The position numbers and the translations under genes are program-made. DNA of 64,000 bases from Selaginella moellendorffii (Eukaryota > Streptophyta > Lycopodiopsida > Selaginellales > Selaginellaceae): contig NW_003314273.1 in NCBI RefSeq assembly GCF_000143415.4, positions 1,322,563 to 1,386,562 on the forward strand, read 5' to 3'. The notes beneath the pieces were generated by a model, which worked only from the letters and a program-made list of their open reading frames with translations, did no database searches and was not told where the DNA came from. This document shows positions 45,691-55,996 of this stretch, piece after piece (within the stretch, counting starts at the first letter, position 1; every line of letters starts with the position of its first letter).

Positions 45691-45918
45691 GCATGCTAGT
45701 CCTGGCATTAGGATGCTAGTTACTCTAGGATTGTTCCAAGTCACTCCGGGCTCCTGTCCCTTCACTCCTTGGGCTGTATGCTCGGGAGTTGCTCTATGGT
45801 CCGATTCCATCACTCCTTGGCTCCATGCTTGGGAGTTTGGCACCATTCCTTCATTTAGTGGCCCAAGGCCCTGAACCTCAGGTTCTGCACCACTATCCTT
45901 TGGACATGTGGCATATGA

Positions 45919-45986
45919 CACGTGGCATAAAAAGGGTTTAGGTTCCGCTTCATGGTGTTATCCTATGGTAAATCACCATAGGATAA
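45919..45986. promoter_or_regulatory. G-box, TATA-like word and perfect 12-bp inverted repeat
   Basis: CACGTGG (about 45920) is followed by GGCATAAAAAGGG, then TTATCCTATGGT (45958-45969), loop AAATC and ACCATAGGATAA (45975-45986). The hairpin is perfect. No gene is recognised downstream, so this may be an LTR or transposon end rather than a host promoter. Confidence 0.4.
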
Positions 45987-45999
45987 AAGGTCAAAACAA

Positions 46000-47946
46000 C
46001 ATGTGCTACATGTTCCAGGAATATCCAACCATGTACATGTGTAGACTTGGATTCAGCCAATGTGGTGCTGCCACCTGGACAATGCCTGGTTATATACAGC
46101 CACATACAACCATCCGTGCATGGTTTACAGATTGCATGCCATATCTAGACCTCATCTTCTGTTCTTATGGACACAGTTACCATTGTCTTTTCCACTTGAG
46201 ACTGTCTCCATAAGTACAACTTGTTTGCATGAGGTTTGTGAAATGCAGTTGGTCTGAAATGTATATCACACTGTAGATGTTTTGAGGCATATCATTCCTT
46301 TTATTTGTTACAGCTGTTTTACATGGCAGCAAAGGGGTGTCTGAAGCTGCACCAGGCAGTTCATTTGGGACGTTACATTTGACGACTGGCTTGTATGTAC
46401 TGCTACCATTCAAAGGTTTGAAACCTCTGACATGGTGAAGAGACAACCAATGGCAATGCAGGAATTACATCAGAATCCAGGTAAAACTTTTCTTCAAACC
46501 TACCTTTTCGAAGTGCAAGAAATCATGAACAAGTATTAGACTCACGGACCTTCACAGGTAATCATTGTTTTGCTTTCAAGTTCTTGGTTATAGCATGGCA
46601 TGTTTTAATTGAGTACCAATCTCCTTTGGCCAATCGCCAGCACTGTCTTGCACTCTTCAAGGCTTGACAGTGAAACATCTTGTTTACAACCCTGTGAATG
46701 AATTTTCACTCCTGCTGAGAACAGTCATTAGTTTTGAAGGATTATGTGGATTTCCAAATTTATGTTGGAGTCAAAGATTGCATGCATATTAAATTGAGCT
46801 TCTTCGTGTTTCTGATGGACAGGAGTTTTTTACTTAGAAAAAAAGCGAGCATAAATTAGTCGATAGCCAAGCAAGATTTTGGACATTCAAGATTCAAGTA
46901 TTCTGGATCTGCAAAAGGTTTAGTAGTAAAGCACAAATTGATGGCCACCATCTGCTACCAAGTACTTCACAGATCGTGATAGAATGGAAGTTCGTAGGAA
47001 AAAACTACTTTAACTACACTTCTACATGCATTCCATGCATGCGGTCCACGAGCTCCTTGTCTCATTCTCCTGCTTTTGAATGTTGATGAATGTCGCTTTT
47101 ATATATTCCCACTTGTTGCATAAATACTTGAGTCATCCACTTCTAACAAGCATCGCCTTTTTTTTCTTCAGTTTCATGAGCAAAAAAAGAAAGAAATCCA
47201 AAACTTTGCTACTTGATTTTGAAGTGTATATATACTTGTGCAGCTGTTTGGCCCTTTCTTTTCCCGTGTTTTGAGCTTGATAACCAAGCTCCCCACATTC
47301 CTTTTTTGTGATATTTCAAAAAAGAAAAATAAAAACCTCTCGTCAATCCTGGGCCCGACTTTGACCTCCAGAAAACACCTATGAGGTTCCCGGGTGGTTA
47401 TTACTCGTGTTCCGGAGAATTCCAGGCCTGGCCTCCATGTTCATAATGCCCTTTCCCAAGTGTTAAATTTCTAGAGGTGCTGTTAGAGCGCTGCTATTGT
47501 CTTGAGATAATGTAGTGTCTTAGGTGATCCTTAAGATGAGAATTTACATCCACATACATCTTTTTTATTTTATGCCATTCTCATTAGTGGAAAACCCGCC
47601 CCAGTTTGGAACGTCTTTCTTGGTTGGAAAACATTTTAAACATCTAAAAACCTCCGCACAACAAAAAAAAATAGCTTACTGTTAAGGTTGTTCATCTTTT
47701 TTTAGAAATATGACTGTAATTGTGAGCTACCTGTGAGCAATAACGTGCTACTGGCAGTTATCAAATCCGAAACGAATGCCTCTAAAAGATTTTGCTTGAG
47801 ATTTGAAAATGGAATCCACAAACACTCCATCCATGCTAAAAGGATCCCCCAAACACAACACATGATTTTTCTACGTTAAAGTTATTGAAACTAAATGCAT
47901 GTATGACATTTATCAGATAGTGAAGCCTGCTGAGTAGCTTTGTCTC
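46000..47946. other. Intergenic region
   Basis: AT-rich sequence with homopolymer runs (for example 47158-47166) and no convincing coding, LTR or RNA signal on either strand. It separates the repeat block from the SPS gene, which ends at 47947, and so should hold the SPS 3' untranslated region. Confidence 0.5.
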
Positions 47947-50900
47947 CTAAACTTGAAAGCTTACCTTGCTGAGTGCAGCAGCAATAGCTTCACAACTAGT
48001 TGCGACAAGATTATTATTACTCTCAGATGGGACAACGTCTTCTCTAGTCCCAGTCGTGTGAACCACATCTTCCTTGCCAGCAGCTCTGTGAGGAACAAGG
48101 CCTGTTAAGACAATAATCTTATGGATCCCGGATAGCAGCTGCTCGTAATCGGAATCACCGGTCTCACCAACAAAAACAACAGTGTTTCCTATATCCATTC
48201 CCCATCTCACAAACAAGTACCTGACATTATGCAAGAAAATGAAATACTCTCTATACATGTTTCAGATACCTTATGGCCTGGGAACGAGAGGCCAGCAATG
48301 GAACTATGTGAAGCTTTGTGGTATTCAGGCAGTAGATAATATGACACCTTAAGCCACGCATTCTCAAGAGGCGACGGTACTCATCCACTTTCACCATCTA
48401 ATTCACAGATAAATAGCTAACAGACAATGCAGGACAAGTTAAAGACAATGTTAACTACTTACATTTGCGGTATTGACCCGATAAGCAACGCAGTGCGTGC
48501 TAGAACGCAGTTCCTCCTCAATGATTATTGGCAGGTCTCCAGCCTCTGAGAAAGTAAGCCTGCTCATTGCCTTCCTTATCCCGTCGCTATTCCAGTGATA
48601 ATCAATGTGATGATCATAGTCATAATCTGGCACCAGGTGCACCTGACTGTTGAAGCTCATTGAAGGATAGTACAGCGAAGCACCACTGTTGCAAACCAAG
48701 GCATCAAAATCTGTCACGGGTATTCCATCTTCTGCAAGCGCTGATAGGGTCTCTGAAGCTGTCATGGCCGTAGAAAGAATAAAGCCCGTTAACCCCATCT
48801 TACAAGCTGTGAATATCTCACGAACTGCAGCCAGCATGTTCTTGGAAGCTTTATTGCTGTCGTAGCTGTCTATTGCTAGAACACACACTTTTTTTCTTCT
48901 CCTTAAGAAAGGGAACTTACAATTTTGCAACTTCTCCAGCCCAATAAGTTTCTGTTCCGTAGCCACTATACTTAGTTGTTTGTCATATATTTGCTTGCCC
49001 TTCTCAACGTTCTCGGGTACTTCTCCATCGTCAGATAGCTGTAAAGATATGTCTTCCACATCCTTTAAAGAATCTTCCTGGGAATTGTCCTCAGTACTAT
49101 GATTAGAAAAATTGTTTTGCCATAGCGGCTGTTTCCTTTTGCAAAGAGATATCTTTGATAGATATGTTTTGCAATGTTCAGGCCATGAATACATGTGAAT
49201 ATTTTTTAGGCCGTTACGACGGCATTCTCCCCACAACAAACGATCGGCAACAAGTTTGATCAATGCAGTTGCGATGGCTTGCTCATCGTGTGGATCCACA
49301 AGAACTCCATTACTCAGAGTCTTTAATAGAAGACAAAACTCATTAATAAATTTAATGAAAAATACTGACTCACCTTTTGAATATCTACTGGACCTCCATT
49401 CATTGTAGCAACCATAGGTAAACCATGTGCAGCTGCCTGTGCACACGGTTTATGAAACCAGAAAACAGGCAATACTAGCAACAAACCTCAATAAGGGTCA
49501 AACCAAAGGGCTCCACCAGTGCAGGGTTGATAAATACGCCCTGCTTTCATAAGGTTCACTAATTTTTTTCTTTTTAAAAGGAGTAATACCTTAGTTTTGG
49601 CAGCTAGCCGATAAATGTCTGGAACTTCATTTTGCTTGTGATGTTTTGGGTATGCAACTTGACCATAAAGATCGTACTTGTCTATAAGTTTAAGGACAAT
49701 CGTGAGTATATTGGAGCTTGTGCCTGGCATTGTATCGATGTCATCTCTGTTCCCCATTATTAATGTCTGTACATAATTGACCATGTAAAAAGACATTGTC
49801 CATCTAAAGTTACCTCTACCATATTTGCCAATTCCCGTAGCGGCTTGCTTTCTCCAAAGGCTTTTACAAGCGTTGCTAGGTTCTTTTTTGGATCAGGTCG
49901 AGCAAGGGCCAGAATCATTGGCTTATGGGGGTTGGTAAAAAACTTCATAACCTGGTTTGAGCTGAGTGAAGAACCAGAAAAGCCATTTTCTTTACAAACC
50001 TCACTCCAAATAGGTGGTTCAGGTTTAGGAGATGGAGGCGCCACAGGGATGCCTTCTCCTTCTATTTCACCTTCTAGTATATCAAATGCTTCTTGGTCAA
50101 CGCTTCTGAAATCCATTCCAGGTGCAATAACCTGCACTTCATTCTTGGAAAAGTAGCTTAAAGAAAATCAACTTACTGCCATGCGAGGCATGTGTCGGCC
50201 ATGACAGCTGACGCCTCTTTTTATTCTAGCCCTCAAAACTTTTTCAAGCTTCAGATCAAAACCGTCGTATAATCCCCACTGTTCTTCAATTTCTTGTCTT
50301 GTACTAGTTATGACGAGTTCCGCAGTGTCTAAGGAAAACTCTTCAGCTTCTATTCTCCGCATAATTTTGTAGTTTGTGTTGATATCTGTCTTAGACTGCC
50401 GTCCTTGCTTCAACAGTTGTTCAAGTTTGTTGCGGCCCAGAGAATGACCTGTTAAGACCATTGGTACGTTCAATGCACCTGAAATCAGAGCAGCAATATC
50501 CCCTGCGTCGGCATAATGTCCATGAATCACATAAGGCCATACCGAGTCCCCACCAGTTATCTGTTCTCCTAAAGCTTTAGCCATGTTCACAATGTGCGTT
50601 AGCGACCCATCTACAAATTCTTGAATATATGGCCATAATAATTCCTTCCGTAGATATTGATCCCTCGGACCACAGGGAATGCGCACAATGTAGGCACCAC
50701 TACTCTCTCCTACTTCGTCTCCGCAGCAGTCATAAGAACCTGGGGCTAACGTTTCTGTGGGCTCACCGTAGCTACGGTCAACATCTGGTGCCAAAATTTG
50801 ACGAGTTAACAAATCCACGCGGTAAACTTCGGGCATCATAGCTAAAGCTCTTGCAAACTCCACAACATACTTGACCTATAGCTGGCGTCTTTCAAAGAAA

Positions 50901-51637
50901 CGAACTCAACTTGGAAGTCAGTACCTGACCTCCTGTATCCGAGTCACGTCCAAGTTCCATGTTCTCCCCACGAACAAGTCCATGTAAGCTAAACCAACGT
51001 AAGTAAAATTCAGATCCACATGGCGTACCTGATCAAGACAATATACAGACACTTGTCTTTGTGCTGTCCTTCATTGAAACTTTTCCGCACATCTGTCTCG
51101 GAGCTATTTCTTGAGAGCCTAGTTCCAGCTATATCTGAATGTAGGTCTGCCTCTGGATGATCCTCGCACAAATCATCCGCAGCATCTTTTCGCCCTTGCT
51201 CATGCTCAAAGTGACGGTCTGCAACTCTTTGTGTATTTGCCCACTCAATCTGAGAAGAACTTCTGATGCTTCGTTAAAACATTTGCACCAAACCTGTTTT
51301 CTCTTGCGGCTTATATGCCATATCCTCCAACATAAATTCTCAAGCCGTGCACTCCTCTCTTTTGAGTTCCTACAAACAGTTGCCTGTAATAAAGAGAAGA
51401 GTTACTTATTTTTCCGTTACTCTTCAGTTTTGGTACCTTCATCCACGTCTGATGAATGTCGGTCTCATCGAAGCCCGAGACAACCTCCTGGATGAAATAT
51501 TTAGTAGCATTCACAGCAACAATTCTTCGAGCAGGACTACTTTCTAATAGACGCTGCTGCTGATAGTCAATTGTTCCAGCAGTTCCTGTGTCCAATATTG
51601 CTTCCAAATAGCCATTAATCCACTCATTCCCCGCCAT
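47947..51637 (-). CDS. SPS: Sucrose-phosphate synthase, complete, 12 exons
   Basis: Makes sucrose 6-phosphate from UDP-glucose and fructose 6-phosphate, the committed cytosolic step of sucrose synthesis. Exons (minus): 51637-51437, 51383-51294, 51249-51029, 50988-50925, 50875-50177, 50131-49814, 49766-49590, 49540-49487, 49436-49374, 49320-48463, 48397-48270, 48220-47947; total 3147 nt, 1048 residues, the usual SPS size. The start [15 protein letters not shown] is the conserved plant N-terminus. [20 protein letters not shown] opens the GT-B fold near residue 170; [20 protein letters not shown] and [18 protein letters not shown] belong to the second half; [15 protein letters not shown] starts the phosphatase-like C-terminal domain. 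The segment [17 protein letters not shown] lies where a regulatory serine is known in other plants. It begins about 108 bp downstream of the next gene's stop. Confidence 0.95.
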
Positions 51638-51745
51638 AAATAGATTTTGTTGCAAGAATGACAAGCTTTTAGGGTAAATCAGAACCGTTCTGAAGCTTAC
51701 GTGTGTGACAAAGTGAAATGGAATTAAAGTTAACATTATTTCTAT

Positions 51746-51952
51746 TCATTGATGCTGTTCAATCCGCCCTTGTCTAAACTTCTGCCTCCCATTTTGTGCA
51801 CTTTCTTTTCGACAAGCCATTCTTGAAATCCCTGCAGCAAGAAGTGATCTCATCTGAGGGTCTGTCATTTTGAGTAATCGCATTACCTTAAGCCACGAAA
51901 TGAGTTTTGCTTCACATTGCAGCAACAGCTTTCGCACGTTATCATCCTCAGT

Positions 51953-51999
<47 letters not shown>

Positions 52000-53597
52000 G
52001 TGAGCAACCTGTGACAACCAAGACTTTACATACATTGTACATCTCCCCCTCGTGAATCTTATCCACGAGCCTTTTAGTTCCTCGAATAACGGAGATTAAA
52101 GAGGAAGCTCGCTGTCGCGTCCCAAACTTGTGAATTTTATTCATCAGTCGCTTTGTTCCTTCGACCATTTTCTTTAAGGTATCACCAAGAGCCCCTTTCT
52201 TTCTTCGCTGGCTAGTTGCACTAGGCTCGGGTCCAATTTGCCCAGCGATTTTCCATTTCATTTTCTGAATTCTCTCTTGTAAACTCTACATAGGGGAGTT
52301 GAGGATTAACGAGAAGCACATGATTTTCTCACCTTAGCAGACAGAGTTCCACTTTTCAGTTGATCAACAAGCTCTTTTAGCTCACTTGTAAGGTGGTCTA
52401 GGTAATCGCTGTTTCTCCGCAAGGTGACTACATAGTGAAATAATTCCTTCATTGTTGGAAAGCTCAAAGCTGATAATATTAACGGGGACACCTCGTGAAT
52501 TTGACCAAGTGTAGCGATGTTCCTAGGAAGATCAGGCTGTACCATGCTGCAAGGGTCAGCGGGATAAATGCACCTGGTAGCAAATATACCTCACTGAACA
52601 AATTATGATATCTAACCCCAATTGGAAACTGCGCTCGCATCATCTGCAAATGCACCACATAAATTTAAATTCTACGGAATCCAGATGCACACAGCAAAAG
52701 AATCACGGCACGTTTATGTAAATAAAAACCTTACCTACTTCTTCCAGTGCCGATCTTGATTCCTCTCTCGNNNNNNNNNNNNNNNNNNNNNNNNNNNNNN
52801 NNNNNNNNNNNNNNNNNNNNNNNNNNNNNNNNNNNNNNNNNNNNNNNNNNNNNNNNNNNNNNNNNNNNNNGGCGTCATAATACATAAGTGCCATTTGCTC
52901 GTACTCCTCTTCTCTACGCCTTGATGTTCTACCCAGGGTGTCCATCTACAGCGTACTGACAGTTAACTAAATTAGCGATTGGACAGGAACAACCTGGCTG
53001 TTGTAGATAGCTCTCTCATCGCATATGGGCTTTAAAGTTGCTTCGTAGCTGCTCTTTAGTTCACGAGCTTCTTTAAGGCCTAGTACCGCTTGCTCAAGTG
53101 TTTCTTCCAGAGCTCGTAGCTTGACAAGTGGAGCTGTGTTGTTGTCCAATGCCTGTTCGCAGTCCACTTGTGCAGATTTTGTGTTCGTTTTTTGACTTTC
53201 CAGCTGTCAGTCACAGTTTAAAACACGATCGTGCACACAGCAGATTGCTCACCATAACCTCCGTAACAATGGACCTGTGTCTCTGCTCGTCATAACACTT
53301 ACGAAGAGCTGCCACACGATCCCCGAGTCTTCTCAAGTCGGAGCGACCCAAAGCACATCTTTCTTGTTCTAGCAACGAATTAAGAGTTGCACGAAGCTGC
53401 TTGTTCTCGAGCTTTGCAGCCGCTATAAGTACCTTGTTTCTCTTAATTTTGATTTGTGAAGCATCGTAGTAGGCCTTGCCACCAACTCCTGCAGACATTG
53501 GGAAATTCTTTATTGCCTTTCCAGAGACTCTAGAAAATACCAATTTTGGTGAGCTTGTGCTCAATTCCTTCAGTGCGCTCCCAGGCATCCTGCTCAT
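51746..53597 (-). CDS. Coiled-coil protein, outer-dynein-arm-docking-like, with assembly gap
   Basis: Exons read 53597-53253, 53203-52994, 52945 into the gap (52771-52870 N), about 52770-52735, then exons near 52645-52592, 52547-52335, 52290-52037 and 51955-51746. Charged heptad-rich protein: IKIKRNKVLIAAAKLENKQL, LRALEETLEQAVLGLKEARE, SSYEATLKPICDERAIYNSQ, RRREEEYEQMALMYYDA. The heptads and the E-A-x-x-x-x-x-x-Y-E-x-x-x-x-x-x-x-x-E-R pattern recall ODA docking proteins of the CCDC63/CCDC114/CCDC151 group, which anchor dynein arms on axonemes. That assignment is tentative. A (GA)n microsatellite (51957-51996) lies in the last intron. The start is 168 bp from the divergent pectate lyase-like gene. 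Confidence 0.55.
52771..52870. other. Assembly gap (100 N)
   Basis: A run of exactly 100 N inside an exon or exon-intron junction of the coiled-coil gene. A round 100 usually means a gap of unknown size. Confidence 0.98.
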
Positions 53598-53765
53598 CGC
53601 GCCTCGTTTTGTCCATCCTCGCGGGAGAATGCTATGAAGCCCTTGTGATTTTTAAGGCTGCACGCGCCGGCTGAAACGGCCGATTTTTTTGCTGAAGTCC
53701 ACGTTAGCCCTAATGTCCCGGCGCCAAGCGTTGCTTTGTGCGTCTTTTTTTGAGCTCACTAGTCG
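53598..53765. promoter_or_regulatory. Shared 168-bp divergent promoter region
   Basis: Only 168 bp separate the start of the minus-strand coiled-coil gene and the plus-strand pectate lyase-like gene, so both must draw on this interval. No clear TATA box is visible. Confidence 0.5.
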
Positions 53766-55567
53766 ATGAGAGAATCGATAGGAAAAATGTCTACGCGAAA
53801 GCAAGCTCTATGCTTTGTTATAGTGTTGATAATTTCTCAGCAACTCCACTGCTCGATTCAGGAGCCCCTTGAATTGGACTTTCCACAGCCATTGGGACAA
53901 GAATCAGCTCCGCTGGATGGCAGCCATTCACAGCAGAAAAAGGATGAACAAGCAATCAATGAAGCGTCAGAACAAGAAGTAATTGCCAGCATTGAGAAAG
54001 GTGAACTGTATCTTCAGCGTGCTGAATCGGCACCTACAAGCGTTGGGAAGTGCAAAAAGCAAATAAATGCCGCTATCGCTTCACTCTCCCTAGTTGAAAC
54101 TTATGTTCTTGAAGATGAGTACGAGAGCTCGAGAACACATCTGGGAAATGCGAAAAAGAACGTTGAAGATTGCAATGCGGCTCTTGAAGCTGCACCCCAA
54201 GTGTGTTCATTTCCACAATTGGATTGTAGAAGCATGTGTTTTATGTCTAAAAGATTTCATTCCTCCATAGGATCATACTGGGAAGGCAGTTTTGTTTTTA
54301 ACCAAGCAAGCACTGAGTCATATTGAAGAGGCTGAAGAACCGCTACAGTTCCTTACTGGGCGACAATCGGACGAAGTAGTTTTCCAACCTGAAACGGCGG
54401 GTGAGTGAAATCCATGGAAAATTGTTCGGGTCATTAATTTTTATAATCTTTCAGGTAGTGGTGCTGCTGCTCCTGGAAAATCTTGCTTACCAGTTGACGG
54501 TACCACCTGCCAGTTCAGCAACTGTGGCAAAGGTAAGCTTTTGCCTACCTGTGTTGTTGGATTCGCCTCAGGAACCACTGGTGGGGCTCAAGGTCAGTCA
54601 TACATTGTCACCAATGCTGATGACAATGCAGTGACCCCTTCCAAAGGAACCTTAAGATATGGAGTGAGTCTCGGAGGGGATGACAAGGGTGGAGTCTGGA
54701 TAACCTTTGCAAAATCCATGATTATCACCCTTACTGAAATGCTATGGATACGAAGCTCAACAACTATTGACGGGAGAGGGGTGAATATTACTATCAATGG
54801 TCGGTCCATTGTTCTTGCTGGAGTCAAAAACGTCATTCTTCACAATTTTCAAATCAACACAGTTGGTGAGACGGATACGGTGCACATTTTCGCTGGCACC
54901 AGCAATGTCTGGGTGGATCACCTCACGTCATTCAATGCCAAGCTGGGCCTGGTTTCTGTTGTCCAAGGTTCCACCGACGTAACCATCTCTAATTGTTTTT
55001 TGACTAATCCTAACTTCAATATGCTTCTGGGAGCCTCCGATGCGGATATTCAAGATCAGAAAATGAGGGTCACCGTCTACAGGAACTGGTTTAAGGATTC
55101 CATGCAACGGATGCCTCACTGCAGGTTTCATTTAGCAATTTTTTCTAATCTTGACATTAATTTGTGGGCACTTTCTCATGGTTTTCAGATGGGGCTACTG
55201 CCACGTTATTAACAACTTGTACACCAATTGGGGATACTATGCAATAGGAGCTCGAGCCAGAGCTAAAGTCAAGAGCGAGGCTAATGTTTTCATCGCTGCC
55301 AGAAGACCTGAAGTCACGCCATGGTTTCAAGGCGTAGGAGCTGATTTCGATTTGACACCAGTAATCCAATCAACAGGAGATCTGCTCCTTAATGGGTCCA
55401 CATTCCACCAGTTCTTACAGTTTGGGCCTGCCATAGCGCCTCAGTACCGGTCAGAAGCTTACTATCCTCCCAAAAGAGCAACTAGCACGTTGGCCACACT
55501 TGTTCAAAACTGTGCTGGAGCTCTGTTTGGCACCAGAGTTACAAAATGCATATATGTCTCATCTTAA
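53766..55567 (+). CDS. Secreted pectate lyase-like protein (PL1 family) with helical N-terminal domain
   Basis: Exons 53766-54200, 54271-54400, 54455-55124, 55189-55567: 537 residues (525 if 54533-54571 is a 39-nt intron; both keep frame). Signal peptide: ALCFVIVLIISQQLHC. Residues about 60-190 are helical with Cys in KCKKQINAAIASLSLVETYV and VEDCNAALE, resembling a pectin methylesterase inhibitor domain. The C-terminal part is a PL1 beta-helix: TLRYGVSLGGDDKGGVWITF, STTIDGRGVNITINGRSIVL, SNVWVDHLTSFNAKLGLVSV, MRVTVYRNWFKDSMQRMPHC, WGYCHVINNLYTNWGYYAIG. The Arg of QRMP, the catalytic base position, is present. Plant enzymes usually have C-A-D-G-L-(I/V)-D-A here, whereas this protein has N-A-K-L-G-L-V-S-V, so two calcium-binding acids seem lost. 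It may be inactive or altered. Confidence 0.85.
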
Positions 55568-55996
55568 AACAGAGACACTCGTGAATAACCACAATTGTGT
55601 TTATAAACTATTTTGCATCTGTAAGCCTCTTTATTAGTAATCAACTCCTAGCATGCATATAAAACTGGTGCCGTCTTTATGATCATGATGCTCTCAGCAT
55701 GATGTGGAACTAATTTAGATCATCAAAACCATACAATTGCATATCCACAAAATCAGTTGATATTATATTTGTTGCTTATGTTGAACGTGCGATAGTGTCT
55801 GGGTACCTGAAAAGGATAGCCCTGAGGAGATGGGAAAGAGCGTGTGCGATGTGTCGTGGAGGTTCAATTCTCGCTGAGATGCAAACAATAATTTGGCGAG
55901 GTTGCGGATCACTCGCGCGATTATGCGAGCGCTTCCAAGAAAAGCAACACAACGTCCTGGACTTAGATGATCCCTTAGCTTAGGAGATTCTCGGCC

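Noticed and set aside
54533-54571. A 39-nt intron in the pectate lyase-like gene
   Set aside because: GT-AG borders and frame allow it, but it is shorter than the other introns here and the read-through is also open; left undecided rather than annotated.
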